Positions 50,693-59,432 of a stretch of DNA of 64,000 bases are shown piece by piece (the stretch's first letter is position 1; each line of letters opens with the position of its first letter). The notes below the pieces were generated by a model. The model saw nothing but the letters and a program-made list of their open reading frames with translations, was not told the DNA's origin and searched no databases. The stretch spans positions 1,275,800 through 1,339,799 of the forward strand of contig OY282441.1 in the NCBI GenBank assembly GCA_958296105.1, written 5' to 3'. The DNA comes from an uncultured Dehalococcoidia bacterium. GTDB lineage: Bacteria; Chloroflexota; Dehalococcoidia; Lucifugimonadales; UBA1123. The position numbers and the translations under genes are program-made.

Positions 50693-51898
50693 CTATCTTC
50701 TTTCGAAGCTGATGTATCGGTTGTAGAGGTTGCCTGTGACCGACCACGCCAAGCTCATCGCCAGATACGCGAGCATTATCAGCAAGAAGATCGACACTGC
50801 GGGGGCGGTCTGGGTCATGGTTATGCCCACGTTGGTGAGGTCGGTGTAGCCGACGGCGCCGCCTAGGCTGCTGTTCTTGGTGAGGTTCAGGCACTGGCTG
50901 ATGAGCGGCGGAATGATGACGCGAAGCGCTTGCGGGAAGGTCACGTGCCGCAGCGCCTGCATGGGCGACAGGCCCATGGCGCGCGCCGCCTCGACCTGCC
51001 CGCGCCCGACGGACTGGATGCCGGCGCGCACGATCTCGGCGATGAACGCGGCGGTGTATATGACCAGACCTATCAGCAGAATCAGCAAACCCGCGCGTAT
51101 GGTGACGCCGCCGGCGATGCGTCCGAATCTGCCCGCGGGCTCGGGCGAGGTTACTATCATCGGCGCGTCCCCAACCGCCGCCAGCGCCAGCCAAGACAGC
51201 GCCGCCACGCCCGCCGCCACAGCGAACCCCGCCGCCACCGGGTAGGACGCGCGTCCGCTGACTAGCTCGCGTTTGCTCAGCAGCTTGTGGGCGACGACTC
51301 CGAGCGCGATGCCCAAGGCGATCATGGCGACCCAAATCAGAGTCATGGAGAAGCTGCCGCCGGAGTTTGGGCCCGGAAACGATATGCCGGCGTTGTTGAT
51401 GTATATGGAGTCGGCGATCTCGAATCCCCTGCGCACGGGCGGCAGGGCAAGCACTATGAACAGCCAGAACAGCAGCTGCACCAGCAGCGGCACGTTTCGG
51501 AAGAACTCGATGTAGACGAGCGCGACCTTGGACAGTATCCAGTTGCTCGAAAGGCGCGCCACGCCGATGACGACTCCGAGCGCGGTAGCCGCTATGACGC
51601 CCAAGACTGCGACGAGCAGGGTGTTCGTGACTGCTACGAACATGGCGTATCGGAACGTGTCCGAAGAGTCGTAGGGGATGAAATGCTCGCCGATGGGCGT
51701 CTGATACTCGCGGTCTAGGAAGGTGAACCCGAACGGGATGTCTCTATCCTGCACCGCGTTTCCGATGTTGGTGAAGAACCAAGCCAGCAGCGCCACTATG
51801 ACGATGGCGGAAACGATCTGCAACATCCACTGAATGACGCGGACGTGTCGCCAGATCGGTATGCCTTCGTATGTAAGTAGAGTGTTGACTGTGGACAT
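50693..51898 (-). CDS. Amino-acid ABC transporter permease (AapQ-like)
   Basis: A 401-residue membrane permease. EFFRNVPLLVQLLFWLFIV is the conserved permease signature, interrupted from the EAA loop GQVEAARAMGLSPMQALRHVTFPQALR by a long membrane insertion, as in AapQ proteins. The N-terminus ends in a hydrophobic segment after WRHVRVIQWMLQIV. It heads the permease-permease-ATPase run. The binding-protein gene is 234 bp upstream, separated by a terminator. Confidence 0.93.
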   Translation of the reverse strand: MSTVNTLLTYEGIPIWRHVRVIQWMLQIVSAIVIVALLAWFFTNIGNAVQDRDIPFGFTFLDREYQTPIGEHFIPYDSSDTFRYAMFVAVTNTLLVAVLGVIAATALGVVIGVARLSSNWILSKVALVYIEFFRNVPLLVQLLFWLFIVLALPPVRRGFEIADSIYINNAGISFPGPNSGGSFSMTLIWVAMIALGIALGVVAHKLLSKRELVSGRASYPVAAGFAVAAGVAALSWLALAAVGDAPMIVTSPEPAGRFGRIAGGVTIRAGLLILLIGLVIYTAAFIAEIVRAGIQSVGRGQVEAARAMGLSPMQALRHVTFPQALRVIIPPLISQCLNLTKNSSLGGAVGYTDLTNVGITMTQTAPAVSIFLLIMLAYLAMSLAWSVTGNLYNRYISFERR

Positions 51899-51985
51899 GT
51901 GAATTCGTCTTTCGAGAGCCGCCGCTATTCTAACGCATTTCGAGAAGTTTTGCGCTGCTCCGCGGATTTCAGTTTTGTGGGTGGG

Positions 51986-52045
51986 ATGTCACCCTCACCC
52001 CAGCCCTCTCCCGTCTGGGTAGAAGGAATTTCCGGGCCGCTCTGG
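51986..52045. repeat. Degenerate copy of the intergenic palindromic repeat
   Basis: CACCCTCACCCCAGCCCTCTCCC occurs here in part, with a poor right arm. It is the same element seen in better form at 54793-55200 and 60290-60385. It lies between the permease operon and the binding protein gene. Confidence 0.6.
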
Positions 52046-52056
52046 GGGGCAGACGG

Positions 52057-52092
52057 AAAAGGGGACGGTCGGCTCTCTTGCCAACCGTCCCC
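52057..52092 (-). terminator. Terminator of the first binding-protein gene
   Basis: On the minus strand GGGGACGGT and ACCGTCCCC pair, extended by GGC/GCC, and a TTTT run follows immediately (AAAA at 52057-52060 on the plus strand). It lies about 40 bp after the binding-protein stop, so that gene is mostly transcribed alone, giving more binding protein than permease. Confidence 0.85.
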
Positions 52093-52132
52093 CGATGTTC
52101 GCCTTGTCAGGCGGTCGAGTCGGGCGTGAAGG

Positions 52133-53344
52133 CTACCTCAGCGGAGCTGCGTACACCTGGCCGCCCTTGGGGCAGCTCATGCACGGGGCGCTCACCCAGA
52201 GCGCGTTGCGGCTGCCCTCGCGCTCCAGTCCGAGCGGGGTCAGGTGCCTGTCGTAGATCTCGCCGTAGTTGCCCACTGCCTTGATTACGTCCTGCGCCAC
52301 AGTCTGGCTCAGGCCCATCTCGTCCTGGCCGTAGCCGCCTTCGAGTCCGAGCAGGCGGTCCACAGACTTGTTGCCCATCATGGAGGTGGGAACGTTGTCG
52401 GACGTTATGTCGAACGCCTCGGCGTATATGAGGATGGCCATGACTGTCTTGACGATGTCGTACCACTGCTCGTCGCCGTGCGGCACCACGGGGCCGAGCG
52501 GCTCCTCGGAGATGGTGCCGGGCAGGATGGTGTGGTCGCCAGGGTTGTCGAATCCGACTTTGGTCGCCACCAGCCCGCTTCTGTCGGTGGTGAGCGCGTC
52601 GCACTGTCCGCTGGTGTAGGCGGCGTTGGTGGACACGTTATCCGGGAATGTGACGACGTCTAGGTTCAGGTTGTTCTGCTGGTTGAAGTCTTCGAGGTTT
52701 AGCTCGGTAGTCGTTCCCTGCTGGACGCAGACCTTCGCGCCCTCTAGCTCCATGGCGCTGGAGACGCCGAGGTCCTTCGGCACCATGAAGCCCTGTCCGT
52801 CGTAGAACATGGTCTGGGCGAAGTTGCCCCAAGTGGCGTCGCGCGAGGATGTCCAAGTGGTGTTGCGGGACATGATGTCCACTTCGCCGGACTGCATGGA
52901 CGGGCCGCGCTCGGCGGCGGTGGTCGGGCGAATCTCGACCGCGTTCGCGTCTCCAAGAACGGCGACTGCGACCGCGCGGCACAGGTCTATGTCGAACCCG
53001 ACTACGTTGCCGGCGTCGTCGGTGAAGCCGAAGCCCGCCAGGCTGTTGTTGCCGGCGCAGACTACCCTGCCACGCTCCTTGATAGCCTCGACTCTGCTGC
53101 CTTCCATCATCATGTCGTCCGCCATATTCATGGCGTCCGCTTCGGTCATCATGCCAGCGGTGGCTTCCGCCACCATCGCGTCGGCAGCCTCTTTGGTCAT
53201 CATGCCGGCGGCGGCTTCCGCCACGGCCTCCGCCACCATCGCGTCGGCTTCGTTTTGGGATATGCCCTGCGAACACGCCGCCAGCAGCGCCAGCGAAGCC
53301 AGCAGCCCGGCCAGCGCTATGTATATCTTGCTCTTAGCCATCAT
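52133..53344 (-). CDS. Amino-acid ABC transporter substrate-binding lipoprotein, copy A
   Basis: A 403-residue extracytoplasmic binding protein of the AapJ/family 3 kind. Signal LASLALLAAC gives the lipid-modified Cys; a repeated Ala/Met/Glu/Asp-rich linker (EADAMVAEA, AADAMVAEA, EADAMNMAD) holds it off the membrane; the fold starts at RVEAIKERGRVVCAGN and has GFDIDLCRAVAVAVLGDA and GEVDIMSRNTTWT. A Cys pair in APCMSCPKGG near the end could be disulphide-linked. GGAGG 11 bases before the ATG at 53344 fixes the start; the frame is open 44 codons further upstream. Confidence 0.93.
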   Translation of the reverse strand: MMAKSKIYIALAGLLASLALLAACSQGISQNEADAMVAEAVAEAAAGMMTKEAADAMVAEATAGMMTEADAMNMADDMMMEGSRVEAIKERGRVVCAGNNSLAGFGFTDDAGNVVGFDIDLCRAVAVAVLGDANAVEIRPTTAAERGPSMQSGEVDIMSRNTTWTSSRDATWGNFAQTMFYDGQGFMVPKDLGVSSAMELEGAKVCVQQGTTTELNLEDFNQQNNLNLDVVTFPDNVSTNAAYTSGQCDALTTDRSGLVATKVGFDNPGDHTILPGTISEEPLGPVVPHGDEQWYDIVKTVMAILIYAEAFDITSDNVPTSMMGNKSVDRLLGLEGGYGQDEMGLSQTVAQDVIKAVGNYGEIYDRHLTPLGLEREGSRNALWVSAPCMSCPKGGQVYAAPLR

Positions 53345-53509
53345 AGTAACTGGTACCTCCATTTCCATCCTGTCGGTGTGTCCAACACCGCCCATCTCTG
53401 TAACGCCAAATGCTGACGTTGACAACTCGGAATGATAGCAAGAATCGAAGGCTTGGGAAAAGGGAGTTTGCGGCATTCTCTAGCGGGATTCGGTCCCTGC
53501 GGTCGCCTG

Positions 53510-54682
53510 CTATCTCAGCGGCACGGAGTATATTTGGCCTCCCTTCGGGCAGTCCGCGCACGGCGCGGCCGACCACAGGGCGTTGCGCCCTTCGTCCTCG
53601 CGCGCTATGCCGATGCCGCCGCTTCCCAGATGGCGCTCGTACAGCTCGCCGTAGCTGCCCACCGCGCGGATCACGTCCTGGGCTACGGTCTTGCTCAAGC
53701 CTATGCTCTCCTGCCCGAACGAACCCTCCAATCCAAACATGCGGTCGACCGCCGAGTCGCCTGTCTTGGCGGTGGGTACGGAGTCGGACGTGACGCCGTA
53801 AGCCTCTGCGTAGATGATGATTCCCATGACCGTCTTCACTATGTCGTACCAGCGCTCGTCGCCGTGCGGAACGGCGGGCGCGAGCGGCTCCTCGGAAATC
53901 GTCTCCGGCAGTATGACGTGGTCATCCGGGTCGTCGAAGCCGCTCCGATAGGCGAACAGCCCGGAGTGGTCGGTGGTGAAGGCATCGCACTGTTCGCCGA
54001 GATAGGAGAACACGGCGACGTCCGTATCGTCGAATGTCTTGGCTTGTATATCGAGGTCGTGGAGGTTGGAGAAGTCCTGAAGGTTCAGCTCGGTGGTCGT
54101 TCCCTGCGCCACGCAGACGGACGCGCCTTCCATGTCTAGGGCGCTCGTTATGCCGAGCTCTCTATGTACGATGAAGCCCTGTCCGTCGTAGTACATGGGG
54201 ACGGTGAAGTTGCCCCACTGCGCCTCGCGCGAGGTCGAAGCCGTGACGGTGCGCACGAGCATATCGACTTCGCCGGACTGGATGGTCGCGCCCATCTCCA
54301 TGGGGGATATGACCTGAATCCGAATCGCGTTCGGGTCGCCGAGAACGGCGGCGGCGACTGCGCGGCACAGGTCTATGTCGAAGCCTACGTTGTTGCCGCT
54401 GTCGTCTATGAAGCCGAAGCCGGGGATGCCGTTGTTGCTGGCGCAGAGGACGGCGCCGCGCTCTCGAACCTGCTGAAGGCGCGAGCTTTGGGTTTCCTGG
54501 CTCATGCCTGTGGCGGGAGCGGCGGCCGTCCGCTCGGACTCCGCCGCGCGCATCTCCTCCATCATCTCGCGGGCGCGAAGCTCGGCGCGAGCTTCGACGT
54601 CTTCCTCTGTCAAACCCTGCGAACACGCGGCGAGCGCGGTGAGAGCGAGGAACGCGAACGAAAAGGCGGGAAGACGTGTCAT
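53510..54682 (-). CDS. Amino-acid ABC transporter substrate-binding lipoprotein, copy B
   Basis: A 390-residue paralogue of copy A upstream on the same strand. It has a signal ending LTALAACSQG, an acidic helical linker (AELRAREMMEEMRAAESE), then RLQQVRERGAVLCASN, FDIDLCRAVAAAVLGDP and GEVDMLVRTVTAST; the end APCADCPKGGQIYSVPLR matches copy A. The two differ in the ligand region (FIVHRELGITSALD against FMVPKDLGVSSAME). An ATG five codons upstream (54697) is also possible. It probably feeds the same permease with a different amino acid. Confidence 0.92.
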   Translation of the reverse strand: MTRLPAFSFAFLALTALAACSQGLTEEDVEARAELRAREMMEEMRAAESERTAAAPATGMSQETQSSRLQQVRERGAVLCASNNGIPGFGFIDDSGNNVGFDIDLCRAVAAAVLGDPNAIRIQVISPMEMGATIQSGEVDMLVRTVTASTSREAQWGNFTVPMYYDGQGFIVHRELGITSALDMEGASVCVAQGTTTELNLQDFSNLHDLDIQAKTFDDTDVAVFSYLGEQCDAFTTDHSGLFAYRSGFDDPDDHVILPETISEEPLAPAVPHGDERWYDIVKTVMGIIIYAEAYGVTSDSVPTAKTGDSAVDRMFGLEGSFGQESIGLSKTVAQDVIRAVGSYGELYERHLGSGGIGIAREDEGRNALWSAAPCADCPKGGQIYSVPLR

Positions 54683-54732
54683 AGTGCCTAACCTCATACA
54701 CAGCTTGCGCAGGCGCCGATGGACGCGCGGCG

Positions 54733-54738
54733 ATTATA
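54733..54738 (-). promoter_or_regulatory. Perfect -10 box of binding-protein gene B
   Basis: TATAAT on the minus strand stands about 50 bp before the start codon. The expected -35 position has no good match. Confidence 0.45.
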
Positions 54739-54792
54739 ACAGCAACGGCGCGCGGCGGTGTAGCTGTTCCTGCGAAGGTCGGGGATGATTCT

Positions 54793-55200
54793 TTTCACCC
54801 TCACCCCAACCCTCTCCCTTCTAGGGAGAGGGGGCTGTTGAGTGGGATTCGGGCTTGGCTGCATTTTTGGCTACTACCACTAGGGGGAACTGTTGGCTGG
54901 GATTCAGGATTGTCTACATTTTGCCTAGTTCCTTGTAAAGGGAGAGGGGGCTACACCGACGCAGGACGGGATGATACTTTCTCACCCTCACCCCAACCCT
55001 CTCCCTATACTAGGGAGAGGGGGCTGTTGGCTGGGAATTCAGGCTTGTCTGCATACTTGCCTAACTCCTCTCTAGGGAGGGGGCTGTTGATTGGGATTCG
55101 GGCTTGTCTGCATGTTTGACTACTCCTCCACAGCACAGTCTACAGGGGGAGGGGGTCTGTCGATTGGCATTTAGGCTTGTGTGCATATTTACCTACTCCT
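54793..55200. repeat. Tandem block of palindromic intergenic repeats
   Basis: The 590 bp between the binding-protein gene and the Cache gene are filled by about five related units. A full unit is CACCCTCACCCCAACCCT, a hairpin CTCTCCC-TTCTA-GGGAGAG, then GGGGGCTGTTG(A/G)(C/T)TGGGATTC and GGCTTGTCTGCAT, then a pyrimidine-rich end. Starts of the GGGAG(A)GGGGGCT part are near 54824, 54939, 55013, 55074 and 55145; near 54863 and 55074-55200 units lack their left arm. It looks like local multiplication of a dispersed non-coding element. Confidence 0.8.
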
Positions 55201-55290
55201 CTCAGTCTTGCTATCGTGATCGTAAGAATTCGCGTTCGGCTCACTCGTGTTGAATCGTCGCGCTCATCTTCTTCAAGGAGGCAAACGGAA

Positions 55291-57894
55291 ATGTCGATAC
55301 GGATGTGGAAGACGCTTTCAGCGGGGGTGGCGCTGGCTGCGCTGGCGCTCGTATTCGCCGTAGTGACGGCGCGGGGCGGGGCGGAAGTCAGCGCCCAGAT
55401 TCCCGATGACAGCGAGACGCTGAGCGAGATCAAGGACGAGCTGGCGCTGATGCGCAGCCAAGTCAGCGGCATATCGGACGACGTGAAGCTGGCGCAAGGG
55501 CAGATTGGGGGGGTGCGCGACGAGCTGGCGCTGATGCGAAATCAGGTCGGGCGGCTTGCGCGCTCCATCGCCTCATCGGATTCTGACCCCGCGGTCTACA
55601 CGCGGGCGTTCGTCGAAAAGGCGATAAGCCGGTACGAATCCACCGGGCGCGAGGCGACAGCCGCCTACTACAACACGCCCGAAAGTGTGGACAGAGACTG
55701 GTACGTCTTCATCATTGACGAGAACGACATGTTCCTTTCACACCCCACCGTTCCCGAATACGTGGGAACGGACGTCAAGGACATCAGAGGCTCGGACGAC
55801 AGCTATCCGATCGGCTTGGCCATTTCAGGCGCAGCATCGCAGAGCGGCAGCTGGGTCGATTACACATTCAGAACTCCGTCAGGAGATATGCGCGAGAAGC
55901 ACTCCTGGATAGTGCGCCACGACGGGCTGATATTCGGCTCGGGATGGTACGAGGATGGGCCGAACAGGGTCAGCGAGCCGGGCGAGTTCACCGAGATGTT
56001 CGTCCGCAAAGCGGTTCAGCTGCACGAGACCGCCGGGCGCAATGCCGCGTTCGCTCATTACAACTCGCCGCAGAGCGTGGTCGAAGACTGGTACGTGTTC
56101 GTCATAGAGAACGGCAGGATTCTGGTCCATCCCACGCCGACCACCATAGGCCAGAGCCTGACGGGGCCGCTTGGGACGGACATTCGCGGCAAAGACTTCG
56201 GCGCGCAGATGCTCGCTGCTGACGAGAACGGTATTTGGGTGGATTACGTCTTCCAGAACCCGGCCGACGACAACAAGTACGAGCGCAAGCACTCGTATGT
56301 GGTCGAGCATGACGGGCTGATATACGGATCCGGCTGGTACGAGCGCAACGTAGATCTGCGAACCGACTCAGCCGAGTTCACGAAGGCTTACGTGGAAGAG
56401 GCCATCCGCCGCTACGACGCGGACGGGCGCGAAGCCGCGCTCGCCTACTACAACTCGTCCGAGAGCGTGATCGGCGACTGGTACATGTTCATCATCGACG
56501 AGAACGACTTGACAGTCGCCAACGGCAACGTTCCCGCGCGCGTGGGGATGGACATAAAAGACCGCGTCGATCCGAACGGCTACCCGCACGGGCGCGTCAT
56601 ATCCACCGCAGCCGATGAGGATGGCGCGTGGGTGAGCTACGTTCTGGAATCTCCGACCACGAACGAGGCGCGAGTCAAACATTCCTGGCTAGTGCGCCAC
56701 AACGGGCTGATATTCGGCTCGGGATGGTACGAGGACGGCATATCCAAGAGCGGCGACCCCGCCAAGTACACGCGGGCATACGTGGACATGGCGATTCAGA
56801 TGCACGACACGCTCGGACGCCAAGCGGCAATCGACTACTACAACTCGTCCGAGAGCGTGATCGACGACTGGTACATGTTCATCATCGGCGAGAACGACAG
56901 GATAGTCGCCCACGGCAACGTTCCCGCGCACGTGGGGACAGACCTCGTCGCTCCGAACGGCTACCCGGTCGGGCGCGTCATATCCGCCGCAGCCGATGAG
57001 GATGGCGAGTGGGTGAGCTACGCTTTCGACTCTCCGACCACGAACGAGGCGCGAGTCAAACATTCCTGGACAGTGCGCCACAGCGGGCTGATATTCGCAT
57101 CGGGATGGTACGAGGACGGCACATCCAAGAGCGACGCCCCCGCCGAGTACACGCGGGCATACGTGGACATGGCGATTCAGATGTACGACACGCTCGGACG
57201 CCAAGCGGCAATCGACTACTACAAGACTCAGCAGAGCGTGGACGGGAACTGGTACGCTTCCATCATAGACGAGCGGAACGTCTTGGTTTCGCACCCGGAC
57301 GCCGCCCTAATCGGGACGAACACCTCCGCTCTCATGGACTCGAACGGCTACCCGATTGGGCCGCTGGCTACGTCCGCCAGCGAGGAAGGATCGTGGATCG
57401 ACTACGACTACACGACTCCGGCAGGCGAAGTGCAGTCGAAACATGCTCTGCTGGTTCGCCACGACGGGCTGATCTTCAGCTCGGGCTGGTACGAAGCCGC
57501 GCCCTCCAAGACGGCTGAGCCGGGCGCGTTCACGAAGCGATTCGTGGAAAGGGCTCTCCAGCTGTACGACATCGGCGGGCGCGAACGGGCGTTCAGCTAC
57601 TATAACTCGTCCGAGAGCGTGGATGGCGAGTGGTACCTGTTCGTGATAGATCCGAGCGGGGCGATAGTGGTACAGGGATCGGACCCCAGCGTGCGCGGGC
57701 AGAACGTCAACGGCCCGATTGGAACGGACGTCAGCGGCAAAGACTTCGGCGCGGAGATACTGGCGGCGGACGAGAACGGCGCGTGGGTCGACTACATGTT
57801 CGAGAACCCGACGACCGGCGAGGTCGGACAGAAGCGCTCGTGGGTCGTCAAGCGCGACGGGCTGATCTTCGGAGCGGGCTGGTACGACGACTAG
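55291..57894 (+). CDS. Exported protein with six tandem Cache domains
   Basis: An 867-residue protein. After a membrane or signal helix (residues about 8-28) there is a short coiled coil with repeated RDELALMR (about 44-90), then six copies of a ~127-residue module starting near residues 103, 233, 363, 493, 620 and 747. Each has (F/Y)T-x-x-(F/Y)V, GR-x-A, YYN-(S/T)-P/S-ES, DWY-(V/M)-FIID, a HP or HG turn, WVDY-x-F and the closing GLIFGSGWYED, as in single Cache (sCache_2-like) sensor domains. No kinase, methyl-accepting or cyclase part follows. AAGGAGG before the ATG at 55291 fixes the start. It ends at a strong terminator. Confidence 0.88.
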   Translation: MSIRMWKTLSAGVALAALALVFAVVTARGGAEVSAQIPDDSETLSEIKDELALMRSQVSGISDDVKLAQGQIGGVRDELALMRNQVGRLARSIASSDSDPAVYTRAFVEKAISRYESTGREATAAYYNTPESVDRDWYVFIIDENDMFLSHPTVPEYVGTDVKDIRGSDDSYPIGLAISGAASQSGSWVDYTFRTPSGDMREKHSWIVRHDGLIFGSGWYEDGPNRVSEPGEFTEMFVRKAVQLHETAGRNAAFAHYNSPQSVVEDWYVFVIENGRILVHPTPTTIGQSLTGPLGTDIRGKDFGAQMLAADENGIWVDYVFQNPADDNKYERKHSYVVEHDGLIYGSGWYERNVDLRTDSAEFTKAYVEEAIRRYDADGREAALAYYNSSESVIGDWYMFIIDENDLTVANGNVPARVGMDIKDRVDPNGYPHGRVISTAADEDGAWVSYVLESPTTNEARVKHSWLVRHNGLIFGSGWYEDGISKSGDPAKYTRAYVDMAIQMHDTLGRQAAIDYYNSSESVIDDWYMFIIGENDRIVAHGNVPAHVGTDLVAPNGYPVGRVISAAADEDGEWVSYAFDSPTTNEARVKHSWTVRHSGLIFASGWYEDGTSKSDAPAEYTRAYVDMAIQMYDTLGRQAAIDYYKTQQSVDGNWYASIIDERNVLVSHPDAALIGTNTSALMDSNGYPIGPLATSASEEGSWIDYDYTTPAGEVQSKHALLVRHDGLIFSSGWYEAAPSKTAEPGAFTKRFVERALQLYDIGGRERAFSYYNSSESVDGEWYLFVIDPSGAIVVQGSDPSVRGQNVNGPIGTDVSGKDFGAEILAADENGAWVDYMFENPTTGEVGQKRSWVVKRDGLIFGAGWYDD

Positions 57895-57921
57895 CCGCAA
57901 ACCCGGGGACGACAAGTGAAG

Positions 57922-57957
57922 AGGCGCTCGCCATCATCGCATGGCGAGCGCCTTTCT
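57922..57957. terminator. Bidirectional terminator
   Basis: A perfect 13-bp stem AGGCGCTCGCCAT / ATGGCGAGCGCCT with a 6-base loop lies between the converging Cache-array and aminotransferase genes. TTCTT follows on the plus strand; on the minus strand the following bases are less T-rich (CTTCACTT). Confidence 0.9.
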
Positions 57958-58005
57958 TCGTTCCACGATGGAGGGAGGGCGAGACGCGCGCGCGCTCCCA
58001 AGCCG

Positions 58006-59340
58006 CTACTTCAGCCTCTGGGTCACGCGCCGAGTGGCGTCCACCAGCGCGTCTATCTCGGTCTCTGTGGTCAGCGAGGTCATTGCGCCCGCCGCGCCGG
58101 ACTGGAGAAGGACGCCCTCGTTGAGCAGCCCCATGAACAGCGCGCGGCGCATCGTCTGATCGGCTCTGACTACGTCGCGGTAGTCTCTTATCTCCTCAGA
58201 CGTGAAGTGGATGCCGAACAGCGAGCCGATGCCGGTTATCTGGGTCGGCATCTCGAACTCGTCGAAGACCGCTCTGAGCTTGGCGCGAAGCTCTTCGCCC
58301 AGCGCGTTCATGCGCTCGTAGACGTCTGGCGTCAGGTGGTTCATCACCGCCTCGCCCGCGGCCATGGTGACTGGGTTGGCGTTGAAGGTGCCCGCGTGGG
58401 CGATGGGCGCGCCCTTGGTGGGGTCGAACAGCTCCATCAGCTCGGCGCGTCCGCCGAAGGCGCCTACGGGGGTGCCGCCGCCGATTATCTTGCCGAACGA
58501 TGTCATGTCCGGAATCACGCCCAGCGCCTCCTGCGCGCCGCCCGGCGCTATGCGGAAGCTCTGCACCTCGTCGTAGATCAGCACGATGCCAAGCTCGGCT
58601 GTCAGGTCGCGCAGGCCCTGGAGGAACTCGACGTCTCCGGGCAGGTAGCCGAAGCTGGAGACCACAGGCTCCATGATGAGACATGCCAGCTCGCTCGCGT
58701 TCTCGCGCAGGACGCGCTCGCACCAGTCGAGATCGTTGTACGGCAGCACGATCACCTGATCGAGGATGCTCTGGGGCAGACCGGGATGCTCGGCTATCGG
58801 CGTGGGGCCGGATGGGTCCAGCTTTTCGAGCGGAGGGCGGACGCTGACGGATACGTACTCGTGCGCGCCGTGGTATCCGCCCTCGAACTTGGCTATCTTC
58901 TCCCTGCCGGTGAAGGCGCGCGCGGCGCGAATGGCCATCATCGTGCCTTCGGTGCCCGAGTTGGTGAAGCGGATCAGGTCCACAGAGGGGACGCGCTCGG
59001 TGAGAATCTTCGCCATGCGAACCTGCGCGTCCGTCGGCCCGGTGAACGCAGCGCCTCTGGCTGCCTGCTCCTGAATGGCGCGGGTGACGTCCGGGTGGGC
59101 GTGGCCGAGTATCAGGCTGGTGGCGTTGATCATGAAGTCCAGCAGGCGGCTGCCGTCCGCATCTTGGACGTAGTGGCCTTCGCCTCGCTCTATGAAGTGG
59201 GGATGGGGCGCGAAGAAGGCGGTGCCGCGCGAGCTGCCGCCGGGGAGATAGCGTTCGGCGTCCGCCTGCTTCTGCGCCGATACGGGCGTGCTGGCGGCGA
59301 ACTGGTCTATTTCGTGCTGAAGTTTTTGCTGGGTGGTCAT
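58006..59340 (-). CDS. Class III PLP-dependent aminotransferase (glutamate-1-semialdehyde aminomutase-like)
   Basis: A 444-residue PLP enzyme of fold type I. RYLPGGSSRGTAFFAPHPHF matches the N-terminus of GSA aminomutases; FTNSGTEGTMMAIRAAR binds the cofactor phosphate, IYDEVQSFR holds the aspartate for the pyridine nitrogen, and SFGKIIGGGTPVGAFGG the Schiff-base lysine. The family includes true HemL and many aminotransferases of unrelated pathways; the absence of haem genes nearby makes the latter likely. GAGGAG before the ATG at 59340 decides against the upstream start at 59355. Confidence 0.9.
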   Translation of the reverse strand: MTTQQKLQHEIDQFAASTPVSAQKQADAERYLPGGSSRGTAFFAPHPHFIERGEGHYVQDADGSRLLDFMINATSLILGHAHPDVTRAIQEQAARGAAFTGPTDAQVRMAKILTERVPSVDLIRFTNSGTEGTMMAIRAARAFTGREKIAKFEGGYHGAHEYVSVSVRPPLEKLDPSGPTPIAEHPGLPQSILDQVIVLPYNDLDWCERVLRENASELACLIMEPVVSSFGYLPGDVEFLQGLRDLTAELGIVLIYDEVQSFRIAPGGAQEALGVIPDMTSFGKIIGGGTPVGAFGGRAELMELFDPTKGAPIAHAGTFNANPVTMAAGEAVMNHLTPDVYERMNALGEELRAKLRAVFDEFEMPTQITGIGSLFGIHFTSEEIRDYRDVVRADQTMRRALFMGLLNEGVLLQSGAAGAMTSLTTETEIDALVDATRRVTQRLK

Positions 59341-59432
59341 CGAGCATCTCCTCATGCGAATCGCTGGTCTGGACTGACGCTTCAGGCGCGCGGCAGGGGC
59401 GAGTCTAGTGGAAGCCGCCCGACGCCTGCAAT

